A program made the translations under genes and the position numbers. 17,847 nt of DNA from CAZMVU01 sp964569295 (GTDB taxonomy: Bacteria; Hydrogenedentota; Hydrogenedentia; Hydrogenedentales; JAGMZX01). Positions 7,383 through 15,800 of the stretch are shown piece after piece; the first letter of the stretch is position 1, and the number at the start of each line of letters is the position of its first letter. The notes beneath the pieces are model-generated. The model did no database searches, was not told where the DNA came from, and worked only from the letters and a program-made list of their open reading frames with translations. The stretch is from the NCBI GenBank assembly GCA_964569295.1, contig CAZMVU010000091.1, forward strand, positions 1-17,847. The letters run 5' to 3'.

Positions 7383-7411
7383 TTGACAATCCTCCTGTTC
7401 GACTTTATAAT
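7383..7411 (+). promoter_or_regulatory. Perfect-consensus sigma-70 promoter for the 1558-residue protein
   Basis: TTGACA (7383-7388), a 17-nt spacer, and TATAAT (7406-7411) match the housekeeping consensus at all 12 positions with optimal spacing. Such sites are rare in GC-rich genomes and predict strong constitutive transcription from about 7418, toward the large gene starting at 7615. Confidence 0.85.
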
Positions 7412-7417
7412 GAGCAC

Positions 7418-7614
7418 TCATAGGGGTGTTTGTGAAGTGCGAACCAAGAGATGGAGCAAACGCATAAACGGGAGGTGGACTTCCTCGACCGGCCACAATG
7501 AACGTTGGAGGCAGTCTGCATTTCGCGGAACGGATAAGAAAAACGCAGCGGCTGAGCCAGCCGATGCGTGATCGAGATGGTTAGTAGCAAAACGGTGTAA
7601 AGGAGAAATTCGTC
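7418..7614 (+). promoter_or_regulatory. Long structured 5' leader of the giant secreted protein gene
   Basis: About 197 nt separate the predicted transcription start from the ATG. The leader holds a strong hairpin at 7544-7568 (CGCA, one G-A mismatch, CGGCTG, loop AGC, CAGCCG, TGCG) and a weaker one near 7472-7486 (GGAGG/CTTCC). An AAAGGAGA ribosome-binding site (7599-7606) comes before the ATG. No ORF with a good start is evident in it. I looked for a cyclic-di-GMP or other named riboswitch and could not match one. Its function may be mRNA stability or translational control. Confidence 0.5.
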
Positions 7615-10600
7615 ATGGGGACCCGCAAAAAGCTAGTTCTGGCATCACTCGTCAGCTTGATGATGGTGCTCGCCCTAGGCATTGGGTGGTTACCTTCTCA
7701 GACGGCCGCCCCCGTGGGCGCCGCCGATTCTGGGCGGGTCGATGCCTCGGAACTGCTTGGGGAAGTCTTGAACTTCGCCAAGGTAGACAATGAAAACGTC
7801 CAGGCCAAATCGGACCTGGACAACCTGCTCATTCTGACGCCGGACGGAGGGGACACGGATCTCGCCGTTCCCATGGAAGCGGCCGTCGGTGGCGCTGCCG
7901 AGGGCGACACGGTCCATTACGTGACCGAGTATATCGGCCTCGACCCTGACACCGGTGCTCCGATCGCCGCCGCCACCGGGTTCGATGTGGCTGACCCGCT
8001 CGAGGACTCCCTCCCGCTGTGGCAAGGTCCGCTGAGCCAGATTACCGGTCCGTTCGGCGGCCTGGACTTTGACGAACCCGCCGAGGCGGGCGCTGCGCCA
8101 CCCTCGCTCACGCCGTTTCTCGAAGCGGGCATGAGTTCGACGCTCGGCGCTTTTCGTATTTACGCCCTGGTTAATGCGGTGCAGCAGAAACAGACTGCGG
8201 CGTTTGAATACGAAGCGGGCTCGCGCCCGGGCAATCTTATCAATGGCCAGCTCGTGCTGCCCGGCCGCCCCATTCCGGGCAATCCCGAAGAAAACCTCGA
8301 AGCTGCCCTCGGCAAGGGCGAAACGGTCGAGGTGCTCGTGGAGCTGGTTGACGCTGCCCGGGACGCGGACGGTAACGCCCTGCCCGACGACGGCGACGTC
8401 CCTGCCGGCGCTATGTGGCATTCCATTGCGAATAACCGCGCGGTGTACCTGGCCAACCTGGACGACTCGAGTCTCGGATCGAAGCAAGACGGCTCGCTCA
8501 CGATTCAGGCCGGCCCCGAGATCAGTGTTGAAGTACCCACGCAGGCGCAACTTGCGGCTGAGGGACTCATTGGCAACGACGCCTCGGCGCTCGTGCTCGT
8601 TTCGGTCGTGGACGACTTCGAAGCGGCCGTCGACGAGGTGGGCGGCGACAGTTCGGCCACGGCCCTCGAGGATTGGGCCGACGATGTGGCGGATGCCGCG
8701 CCTGGCGAAGCCGATGCACGCCTGGGCGCCCTGATCGAGGTCAGCATTCTTACCGCGAATCCCGGTGAAACCTACACCGAGATCGACGACCTGAGTGACA
8801 CCACGCTCTCCGTGGGCCTTACCATTAGCAGCGCGGACCTGACTGGCGCCGTGCAGCCCCTGCTCTGGTCCTATCCGACAAACGTCGCCGATGATGGCGC
8901 CAATATCCTGCTGACGGCAGACGAAGCGATCGGCTCCTGGAATCTCGTCGCGCCTGGCAGCACCACCGTCGACGCCGGCGCAGGCACCCTTTCGGCCACG
9001 ATGACCGAACTGTCCCTGATTGCCACGTATGACAGCGGCGTTCTCCTCGACGAAGCCACGCCCGCGCGCGTGCCGCAGGACTTCGCGGCCGACATCGAAC
9101 TCACCGGCACACTGCCGCTCGATGCCTCGGGCGTCGAAACGACGCTGACCGTCGTAGAAGCCAATGACCGCTTCGAGGTGGAGATTGACGGTGCGGCTGC
9201 GGACTTCCGCGATGGCACCGGCAGTGATGTAGCCGTCGAAACGGACGGTACGGGCGCTACGACCCTGTACGTCACCACGCCGGAAATGGCTGCCACGGGT
9301 GCCAAGAGCGTGACCATCACCGCGAATCCCGGAGAGGCCACTGAAAATACACGCACCTTCGACGACTTGCTTTCGGTGGAAACGCTTTACACCATCGATC
9401 GCGAAGTGCGCGACTCTCTCTCCGGCGACGAGGCCGATGGCTCTGGAGAGATTGTGTTCTCGCCGACGCAGTCGCCGGACCTGCCCGAAAACTATCCGGA
9501 TCCGGTTGGCGCCTTCTACGCGACCGACCTGAACGGCGATGATCAGGAAGTCCAGGCCATCTACGACGGGTCGCTCGGTCCGCTGCAGGACTGGGAACTC
9601 GCCAGTGGTGCGGCAATTGACGCGGACGGCAACTTTACCGTCAGCGCAGACGACACCGTGACGGCTGAATACTTGCCCGGCTTCGTGCTGAGCACGGATG
9701 TCAGCCCGGCTGACGGCGGCGCCGTGCTGTTGTCGCCTGACCCGGACGGCACGACCATGGGCGGCGAGGCTGTTTACGAGGAAGACACGGTCGTCACCCT
9801 GACCGCAGAGCCGGCCGATGGCTACGAATTCCAGGAATGGGTGGGCGACGTGGCCGATCCCAACGCGGCCACAACCACCGTTACCATGGATGCTGACAAG
9901 GCGGCGACCGCCAATTTCCGGCTCGAAGGCACGACCGGTCTGGCGCTCGATGTCACCGTGACCCCGGCAGATGCGGGCACGGTTACGCCGGATCCGCCCG
10001 GCCCGACCTACGCGGAAAATGCGGACGTCGAGCTGACGGCCACAGCCAATGAAGGCTATGTGTTTGTCGAATGGCAGGGCGACCTGACCGGTACGGATAA
10101 CCCGGCCACGCTCAACATGGGCGTCGCGGACAAGAACGTGACCGCGGTCTTTGAAGAGGCGTTTACGCTGACGACCGAGGTCGATCCGTCCGACGCCGGC
10201 ACAATCGCACGCGACCCGGATCAAACGGCCTACGAAGACGGGACGGTTGTCACCTTGGAGGCCAGCCCGAATTCCGGATTCCAGTTCGATAGCTGGTCCG
10301 CCAATGTGACGGTTCCCGACGACGACGAACCCACGGTGGCCCAAGTTACCATGACGGCGGACACCACGGTAACAGCCAGCTTCACGGAGGTTCCCGAAGG
10401 TACGCCAGTCTTCAATGACGACGCCGCAACCCCGTTCCAGAACGCAAACGGCGAGGTGGTCGGCGAGGCCTGGTTGTTTGGCGGCATCGTCCTCGAAATC
10501 CAGGGTGCCGGCTTCGCCGATGGCGACAGCCTGCGCTTCACGCGCCTGGACGAAGGCGGCACGGTGGTCGATCCGACCGATTACGTCGAACAGCTTGCCT

Positions 10601-12291
10601 TTGCGGATGACCGGGACAACGACGGAACGAACGAGACCTACATCGTCATCCCGCCAGTGAAGGGACTCGGCTGGTTCGAGGACGATACCGACGGCCGCGT
10701 CGAAACGGAAGTCACCGCAATCGATGGCGACGATGGTACCGAGTCTGCCCCGGCGGCCGACCCGTTCACGTTCAAGCAGTATGATGTCGTTACCGAAAAC
10801 GGCATCGATGTGAACACCACGGCGTTCCTCTTGAACGCCCCGGACGAGTCGAACACCGTCCAGTTGTTTGACGGTGCGGATCTCAACGACATGGCGCTCG
10901 AATTGCCGGCGCTGGACACGGAGGCCAATGTCTCCCAGGTGTTCGGTATCGCGCGCAACGTGATCACGGACAACAGCAAGACGAACACGGAAGCCATCGG
11001 GACGGCGGCGTTGAACAATGCCAACGTGCTGCCGGAAGACGAGCAAGAGCGCCTGGGTGATGAGATCGAGGACGGTGAATTCGATTTCAGCATGCACCTC
11101 TGGCAGCGTGTTGAGGATGGGAAGCAGACCACGCCGGATGCCGGCATGGCGGCCTTCCCGGCGCAGGCGAACCAGTTGGCGGCCTTCGACGAGAACCTTG
11201 ACAATGCGGACGTCGAGACGCTGGCCGATGTCTCCTCGGCACTGCTCACATTCCCGACGGTTGGCAGCGGGCTCACCCAGGACGATGTCGACGATGGCCT
11301 GCGCATCTTCGGCGTGCAGCTTGAATACGACTACGCCTCGAACGAACTCCAGCCCCTGGCGGTTCAGGATGTGGCGTACCAGTCCGAGCTGTATGACACC
11401 GAGGTGGAGACCGACGCGGACGGCGGCGATGTCGAGGCGCTCCTCGAAGCGCGGCTGTACAGCCTGAACGGGTTCACGCTACGCCGTAATGCGCTCTTGC
11501 TGGAAGACGTGACTGACAGCATGCGCGTGGTTGGCGACACCGTGCGGCTCCAGGGCACCGATGGCGGCGATGCGATCGAACTCCTGTCGGAGCTTGGTGG
11601 CCTGGGCCGGGTCGACAGTGTCCAGTTCGTACCGCAAGGCACGACCGGAAACGATGTGTTCATCGAGAACCCGGACCTGGGTGGCGCCACGGTCGACGAT
11701 CCGACGCAGGGTGGTGCGGCAACGCCGCCCACGGAGTATGAACTCGCGCTGAACGCCCCGGCCGTCAGCGAAGCCGGTGTGTACGATGTGGTGCTCTACC
11801 TGCGGTCGAACCCCGATGTGGCCATCTCGCCCAATAACCTCAAGGGTGCGGTCGAGTACCGTGCGGCTGGGCCTGGCCTTGGCTTGCTGCTCATTCCGCT
11901 GCTCATCGGCCTTGGTATCGGCATCCTGGGCCTGATCGAAGGCGCCGAGGCAGGCGGCGGCGGCGGCGGCGGCCCGTGCTTCATCGCGACGGCGGCCTAC
12001 GGTACGCCGCTGGCCAGCGAGGTGGGCGTGTTGCGCCACCTGCGCGACAGCGTGCTGCTCGAAAGCGCTGTGGGCTCGGCACTGGTCGATGCCTACTACA
12101 CGGTGAGCCCGGCGGCTGCCGACGTGGTGGCGCAAAGCCCGATGCTGGCTGCGGTCATCCGCGTGCTCCTGGTGCCGATTGTGGTCACGAGCCGCGTGGT
12201 CCTGGCCATGCCGATGCTGAGCGCCGCGCTCGCGATGCTCCTCAGCGCCGGTTGGCTCCTGCGCCGGCGCGCGCGCCACGCACGCCAGTAA
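7615..12291 (+). CDS. Giant acidic secreted protein with InlB-type repeats and CFI-box C-terminal anchor
   Basis: A 1558-residue exported protein. Residues 1-37 are a signal peptide (TRKK, then a hydrophobic core). The ectodomain is rich in Asp, Glu, Ala and Thr and poor in Lys. Residues about 690-927 hold three divergent InlB-type repeats, each with a SPADGG/TPADAG-like start, a GYEFQEW-like core and an ATANF-like end. Residues about 930-1055 resemble an IPT/TIG-like strand region (ILEIQGAGFADGDSLRF-like). The C-terminus has a hydrophobic segment (about 1421-1445), a (GGC)7-encoded heptaglycine hinge, the CFI box CFIATAAYGTPLASEV from C1455, a second hydrophobic region and a RRRARHARQ tail. 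C1455 is the only cysteine I find. The start has AAAGGAGA 8 nt upstream. With its consensus promoter this could be a major surface or matrix protein; the N-terminal 680 residues match no domain I recognise. Confidence 0.85.
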   Translation: MGTRKKLVLASLVSLMMVLALGIGWLPSQTAAPVGAADSGRVDASELLGEVLNFAKVDNENVQAKSDLDNLLILTPDGGDTDLAVPMEAAVGGAAEGDTVHYVTEYIGLDPDTGAPIAAATGFDVADPLEDSLPLWQGPLSQITGPFGGLDFDEPAEAGAAPPSLTPFLEAGMSSTLGAFRIYALVNAVQQKQTAAFEYEAGSRPGNLINGQLVLPGRPIPGNPEENLEAALGKGETVEVLVELVDAARDADGNALPDDGDVPAGAMWHSIANNRAVYLANLDDSSLGSKQDGSLTIQAGPEISVEVPTQAQLAAEGLIGNDASALVLVSVVDDFEAAVDEVGGDSSATALEDWADDVADAAPGEADARLGALIEVSILTANPGETYTEIDDLSDTTLSVGLTISSADLTGAVQPLLWSYPTNVADDGANILLTADEAIGSWNLVAPGSTTVDAGAGTLSATMTELSLIATYDSGVLLDEATPARVPQDFAADIELTGTLPLDASGVETTLTVVEANDRFEVEIDGAAADFRDGTGSDVAVETDGTGATTLYVTTPEMAATGAKSVTITANPGEATENTRTFDDLLSVETLYTIDREVRDSLSGDEADGSGEIVFSPTQSPDLPENYPDPVGAFYATDLNGDDQEVQAIYDGSLGPLQDWELASGAAIDADGNFTVSADDTVTAEYLPGFVLSTDVSPADGGAVLLSPDPDGTTMGGEAVYEEDTVVTLTAEPADGYEFQEWVGDVADPNAATTTVTMDADKAATANFRLEGTTGLALDVTVTPADAGTVTPDPPGPTYAENADVELTATANEGYVFVEWQGDLTGTDNPATLNMGVADKNVTAVFEEAFTLTTEVDPSDAGTIARDPDQTAYEDGTVVTLEASPNSGFQFDSWSANVTVPDDDEPTVAQVTMTADTTVTASFTEVPEGTPVFNDDAATPFQNANGEVVGEAWLFGGIVLEIQGAGFADGDSLRFTRLDEGGTVVDPTDYVEQLAFADDRDNDGTNETYIVIPPVKGLGWFEDDTDGRVETEVTAIDGDDGTESAPAADPFTFKQYDVVTENGIDVNTTAFLLNAPDESNTVQLFDGADLNDMALELPALDTEANVSQVFGIARNVITDNSKTNTEAIGTAALNNANVLPEDEQERLGDEIEDGEFDFSMHLWQRVEDGKQTTPDAGMAAFPAQANQLAAFDENLDNADVETLADVSSALLTFPTVGSGLTQDDVDDGLRIFGVQLEYDYASNELQPLAVQDVAYQSELYDTEVETDADGGDVEALLEARLYSLNGFTLRRNALLLEDVTDSMRVVGDTVRLQGTDGGDAIELLSELGGLGRVDSVQFVPQGTTGNDVFIENPDLGGATVDDPTQGGAATPPTEYELALNAPAVSEAGVYDVVLYLRSNPDVAISPNNLKGAVEYRAAGPGLGLLLIPLLIGLGIGILGLIEGAEAGGGGGGGPCFIATAAYGTPLASEVGVLRHLRDSVLLESAVGSALVDAYYTVSPAAADVVAQSPMLAAVIRVLLVPIVVTSRVVLAMPMLSAALAMLLSAGWLLRRRARHARQ

Positions 12292-12317
12292 CAGCATAGA
12301 CACTCGTTAGACCCAGC

Positions 12318-12354
12318 GCCCCGGCGGGAAGCCAGACAGGCCTCCCGCCGGGGC
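12318..12354 (+). terminator. Terminator hairpin after the giant gene
   Basis: A perfect 12-bp stem (GCCCCGGCGGGA at 12318-12329 with TCCCGCCGGGGC at 12343-12354) and a 13-nt loop, followed by TTGTGT. The T-run is poor but the stem is very stable, and it starts 27 nt past the stop codon. Confidence 0.65.
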
Positions 12355-12421
12355 TTGTGTATTGGGCGGGGGGGAGGGCGAGCCACAAGGCCGTGGATAC
12401 GCTGCATCGCGGAAATGGCAA

Positions 12422-12451
12422 GGCCCTGGCAAGAAAACACTTGCCAGGGCC
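12422..12451 (-). terminator. Terminator hairpin after pilT
   Basis: A perfect 12-bp stem (GGCCCTGGCAAG / CTTGCCAGGGCC) with a 6-nt loop, 25 nt beyond the pilT stop. There is no clean T-run on the minus strand (TTGCCATTTCC follows). Together with the hairpin at 12318-12354 it insulates two convergent genes. Confidence 0.6.
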
Positions 12452-12475
12452 ATGTGGTCCGCGATTGGGCCGCGT

Positions 12476-13564
12476 TCAGTCGGGCGGCGGTTCGAATTCG
12501 ATTTTGGCGGCCTGGAAAAGCTTGAGCAGGCCGTCGCGGTCCACCGCTTTGCGGTACGCTTCGAGCGGCTCGACGACATCGTCCTTCACCAGCCGGGTAA
12601 GCTCTTCATTGAGCAGGGTCATGCCCTCTTTCTTCGAGGTCTGCATGATGCTCATGATCTGCGAGCCCTTGGCCTCCCTGATGAGCGAGGAGACGGCGGG
12701 GGTGGCGACCATGATCTCGAGCGCCGCCACACGGCCGCCGCCCTTCTTCTTGAGCAGGTTCTGCGCCACGACGCCTTTGAGATTGCCAGCCAGCATGAGG
12801 CGGATTTGCTGCTGTTGGTCTGAGGGGAACTGGTCGATCAACCGGTCGACGGTGCTGATGGCGGTGGTGGTGTGCAGCGTGCCGAAGACGAGGTGTCCCG
12901 TCTCGGCCGTCTCGATGGCGATGTGCGTGGTCTCGAGGTCGCGCATCTCGCCAACCAGCACGACATCGGGATCTTCGCGCAAGGCGGCGCGTAACGCTTT
13001 CTTGAAACCGTCTGTGTGCTCTCCGACCTCCCGCTGATTCACGAGGCAGCGGTGGTTCTTGTGCACGAACTCGATGGGGTCCTCGATGGTGAGTATATGG
13101 TCGTTGCGGGTTTTGTTGATGTAGTCGATCATAGCGGCCAGGGTGGTGGACTTGCCGCTGCCGGTGGGTCCGGTCACTAGCACGAGGCCCTTGCCGAGGC
13201 GGCAGAACTTCTTGAGCACTTCGGGAGATTTCAACTGTTCGAAGGAGAGTACGTCGGAAGGGATGAGCCGCGCCACGCCGCAGATGCCGCGATAATCGCG
13301 GAAAACGTTAACGCGGTAGCGCCCGACCCCCGGCAACTCGTACGCGAAGTCGGTATCGCGGGTCTGCCGGAATTCCTCCTTGCTTTTCTCTGGCATCAGT
13401 TCGAAGAGCATCTTCGAGGCCTGATCATTCGTGAGTTCGTCCGCATTCTTGAGCGGCATGATGCTGCCATCTTTGCGAAACATCGGTTTGCAGCCCGTGC
13501 ACAAGTGCAGGTCCGATGTGCCATACTCGACCATGAGCTTGAAGAACCGGTCCATTTCGGCCAT
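12476..13564 (-). CDS. pilT: Type IV pilus retraction ATPase PilT
   Basis: A hexameric secretion-type ATPase that powers pilus retraction (twitching motility) at the cytoplasmic face of the pilus machine. The 362-residue protein has an N-terminal PAS-like region (MDRFFKLMVEYGTSDLHL), Walker A GPTGSGKST (132-140), an Asp box (LTIEDPIEFVH), Walker B VVLVGEMRD with Glu206, a His box (HLVFGTLHT, H224 and H231), and the PilT-type region RLMLAGNLKGVVAQNLL. ATG 13564 was chosen because GGGAGGA (13577-13571) lies 6 nt upstream; the open frame to 13621 lacks a site. Close relatives (PilU, PilB) are less likely given the length and motif order. No other pilus gene lies in the window. Confidence 0.93.
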   Translation of the reverse strand: MAEMDRFFKLMVEYGTSDLHLCTGCKPMFRKDGSIMPLKNADELTNDQASKMLFELMPEKSKEEFRQTRDTDFAYELPGVGRYRVNVFRDYRGICGVARLIPSDVLSFEQLKSPEVLKKFCRLGKGLVLVTGPTGSGKSTTLAAMIDYINKTRNDHILTIEDPIEFVHKNHRCLVNQREVGEHTDGFKKALRAALREDPDVVLVGEMRDLETTHIAIETAETGHLVFGTLHTTTAISTVDRLIDQFPSDQQQQIRLMLAGNLKGVVAQNLLKKKGGGRVAALEIMVATPAVSSLIREAKGSQIMSIMQTSKKEGMTLLNEELTRLVKDDVVEPLEAYRKAVDRDGLLKLFQAAKIEFEPPPD

Positions 13565-13645
13565 CAGTATTCCTCCCGGCGGTTGAACAGTGAAGGGCGG
13601 GCCGCCTGCGCAGTCCGCCACCCGCTACATGGTGCCTGGAGCATG

Positions 13646-13674
13646 ATTTAACCACGTCCGGCGGCGGGATACAA
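13646..13674 (-). promoter_or_regulatory. Weak candidate promoter for pilT
   Basis: On the minus strand TTGTAT (13674-13669), a 17-nt spacer and TTAAAT (13651-13646) lie about 80 nt before the pilT start. It matches the consensus at 3 and 4 of 6 positions, so this is tentative. Confidence 0.3.
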
Positions 13675-13924
13675 GCGATTCGTGGGGGAATTGTATACAC
13701 CGGACCGGCATCGGAACGGAGTCAGTACGGAACACATGTGAGAAGCAGGCTGCGGGCTCGGCGCGCACACCGCGGTATGGCACGAAGTGCCCGGTGTCTG
13801 CCTTTGGCCACGTGCATCGGGCCGGTGATGATCGATGCCGGGAAGCCATGTCATAATGCCGTTTGGCGGTATGTTGGCCCCCGCACGGGCGCCGGGAGCG
13901 TGAGCGTATTGTGAAGGAGTACTT
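13675..13924. other. Gene-free stretch upstream of pilT
   Basis: I see no convincing coding frame, RNA gene or mobile element here. A 6-bp inverted repeat (GCATCG at 13816-13821, CGATGC at 13835-13840) is the only clear structure. The dispersed repeat begins at its right end. Confidence 0.5.
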
Positions 13925-14162
13925 CTTAAGCGGTTTGCCGTACTTCATGGGGCTGCCCGGTATCGGCGCTGGGAGCGGTTCTGGCCCACTGGCGGCCTCT
14001 ATGAGTCACGATGCAAGCGCCCTTTGGAGTGCGGTGGCAAGCCCCGGCAGTCCAAAGTGGCGGTGGCGGCATGGCTCACGCGGCTGCACATGGGTGTTGA
14101 CTATCACGGGGCAGATTGGCGAAACCCGTCTGCGCCCTTGCGCCATACGGCTAAAGAACTAC
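13925..14162 (+). repeat. Dispersed intergenic repeat, copy B (longest)
   Basis: It matches copy C (15801-15995) at both ends: cggtttgccgt near its start, gagcggttctggcccac at about 13973-13989, tctatgagtca, ctatcacggggcaga at 14101-14115, and gcgccatacggctaaagaact near the end. A central stretch of about 55 bp (near 14020-14090) is absent from copy C, and part of it (gcaagcc through ggcatggct) is shared with copy A. All three copies have the same orientation. Confidence 0.8.
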
Positions 14163-14167
14163 AAAAG

Positions 14168-14317
14168 ATGCAGGTCTGGACGTACAGTCCGGCGCAGGAC
14201 ACCCTATGCGATGGAATGCGGCACGTGCCGGACTGGGAAGACCACCAGTTTGAACTGGATATCTCCGAGGCGATAGCGAAGTATCGGGAGGAACACGAGG
14301 TGGTTTCGGTTCCATGA
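14168..14317 (+). CDS. Possible small protein of 49 residues, function unknown
   Basis: An ATG at 14168, directly after the dispersed repeat, opens a 49-residue frame ending at 14317 (MQVWTYSPAQDTLCDGM near the start, DISEAIAKYREEHEVVSVP at the end). The C-terminal part has a helix-like, natural composition. The frame is also open upstream through the repeat to 14024, but that part is repeat-derived. There is no good Shine-Dalgarno sequence. It could be a real small gene, the 3' end of a gene disrupted by the repeat, or chance. I do not recognise it. Confidence 0.3.
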   Translation: MQVWTYSPAQDTLCDGMRHVPDWEDHQFELDISEAIAKYREEHEVVSVP

Positions 14318-14451
14318 GCCAGGCGTGATGCGGGCGGGCAGTAATGCGTTGGCAGCACGCGCGGCCCCGGTGCTGTGTGGTTCGCCTTTGGCAACCGGTT
14401 GCTTGGTGCCGGTAGCGTGGCCGTGTGCGCCGCGAACGGAAAGAGGAAGAC

Positions 14452-15771
14452 ATGAGCGTGGAAAAACTGGGGTGGCACAGCCTGGGTACGGCGTTTGATT
14501 GTGCCTGCGGTGTGCGCCATGAGCTGCCCATCGAGGAATGCCATGTGGGCGGCGATGCGGCGAAACATCTCGCGGATTTTGCGCGCGCGCGTTGCGGGCG
14601 GCATGCGCTCGTGGTGTCGGATGAGAACACGCGACAAGTGGGCGGCGAGCCGGTGCTGTCGGCATTGGGCGCGGTGGGCAAGCGGGTAACGGAAAAGGTG
14701 TACCCCGGTGAACCGCTCGAGGCCACGGAAGAGCGCGCGAACGAGGTGGCGCGGGCGGGGCAGGAGTGCGACTTCTATGTGGGCATCGGCGCGGGAACCC
14801 TCAGTGATTTGGCGAAGAGCGCCGGCGGCCAGCAAGACAAGCCGGTGCTGCTCTTTCCGACAGCGGCCAGCATGAACGGTTACACGAGCGCTATCGTTGC
14901 GCTGAAGGTGCGCGGGCTCAAAGCGACGCTTCCGTGTAAGCCGGCGGTTGGGGTGTTCGCGGATCCCGCGGTTGTGGCGACGGCGCCGCAGCGCATGGTA
15001 GCGGCGGGGGTGGCGGATTTCCTCAGTAAGTGTTCTTCCGCCTCCGATTGGTACCTGGGCCATCGGTTGCGCGGCGGCTACTTCTGTGCACGGCCGCGCG
15101 AGTTCAACGAAGGGATTCAGGAGCGGTTGTTCGCGGAAGCGGGTGCGATCGGCCGGGGGGAGCCGGCAGGCGTCGGACTGGCCCTCGAGGCGCTGCTGTT
15201 GTCCGGGCTGGGCATGGTGGTCGCCGGTTCCTCGGCGCCGGCTTCGGGCGGCGAACACCTTGTGTCCCACTACCTGGATATGAAGCACGCGCTATACGGC
15301 ACCGCCAACGATCTGCATGGGGTGCAGGTGGGCGTTGCCACGGTGTACACGTTGCGGTTGTGGGAGCAAGTTCTCGCGCTCGATCCGAAAGATGCCGATC
15401 TGGGCGCGCTCGTGGCGGCCTATCCCGATGCGGAGACCATCCGCGCGCGCGTCATGGAAGATTGGGGCGATCAAGTCGGTGCAGAGGTGTGGGCGCAGTG
15501 GGAGCAGAAGGCGGTCTACGGGGCCGCGTTGCGGGAAGAGGCCGAGAAGTTCTTCAGTCTACAGGACGAACTGCGCGAGCGCCTCGCGGCCGATCTCGAA
15601 CCGGCGGAGACGGTGGCGGCGTGCATCGAGACCTGCGGCGGACCGGCGCGCCCGGAGGATATGGCGGCCGACACCCACGTGTTCTACGAAGCCGTGCAAC
15701 GGGCGCGCTACATCCGTAACCGCCTGACCATTCTCGACCTCGCCGCGGAAGTGGGCGTGGCGCCGGCATAG
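14452..15771 (+). CDS. sn-glycerol-1-phosphate dehydrogenase (AraM/EgsA family)
   Basis: This family reduces dihydroxyacetone phosphate to sn-glycerol-1-phosphate with NAD(P)H, using a divalent metal. The 439-residue protein has the nucleotide-binding GIGAGTLSDLAK (111-122), FPTAASMNGYTS (135-146), and three likely metal ligands: D189 in GVADFLSK, H269 in SGGEHLVSHY and H289 in LHGVQVG. The fold is that of iron-type alcohol dehydrogenases and dehydroquinate synthase. The motif set fits bacterial AraM better than a generic alcohol dehydrogenase. ATG 14452 follows AGAGGAAG, which sets the start; a frame open to 14425 has no site. In Bacillus the product feeds PcrB to make an archaeal-type ether lipid precursor. 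No PcrB-like gene is in view, so the fate of the product here is unknown. It is flanked by two copies of the dispersed repeat. Confidence 0.88.
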   Translation: MSVEKLGWHSLGTAFDCACGVRHELPIEECHVGGDAAKHLADFARARCGRHALVVSDENTRQVGGEPVLSALGAVGKRVTEKVYPGEPLEATEERANEVARAGQECDFYVGIGAGTLSDLAKSAGGQQDKPVLLFPTAASMNGYTSAIVALKVRGLKATLPCKPAVGVFADPAVVATAPQRMVAAGVADFLSKCSSASDWYLGHRLRGGYFCARPREFNEGIQERLFAEAGAIGRGEPAGVGLALEALLLSGLGMVVAGSSAPASGGEHLVSHYLDMKHALYGTANDLHGVQVGVATVYTLRLWEQVLALDPKDADLGALVAAYPDAETIRARVMEDWGDQVGAEVWAQWEQKAVYGAALREEAEKFFSLQDELRERLAADLEPAETVAACIETCGGPARPEDMAADTHVFYEAVQRARYIRNRLTILDLAAEVGVAPA

Positions 15772-15800
15772 GTTACGTATATCGTTTTTCCGGCGTCATA

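Noticed and set aside
7418..7614. A cyclic-di-GMP riboswitch in the giant gene leader
   Set aside because: The stretch agcaaacgcataaacggg recalls parts of the aptamer, but the GGA/GCAAAGCC core and the tetraloop-receptor layout are not found.
7690..11097. A 1135-codon open frame on the minus strand opposite the giant secreted protein gene
   Set aside because: It is antisense to a gene with a signal peptide, recognisable repeats, a consensus promoter and a ribosome-binding site. GC-rich Asp/Ala/Val/Gly codons rarely produce stops on the opposite strand; the translated sequence shows no domain.
14104..15288. A 394-codon minus-strand frame opposite the dehydrogenase
   Set aside because: Antisense to a well-recognised enzyme; Arg/His/Pro-rich translation typical of GC-rich shadows.
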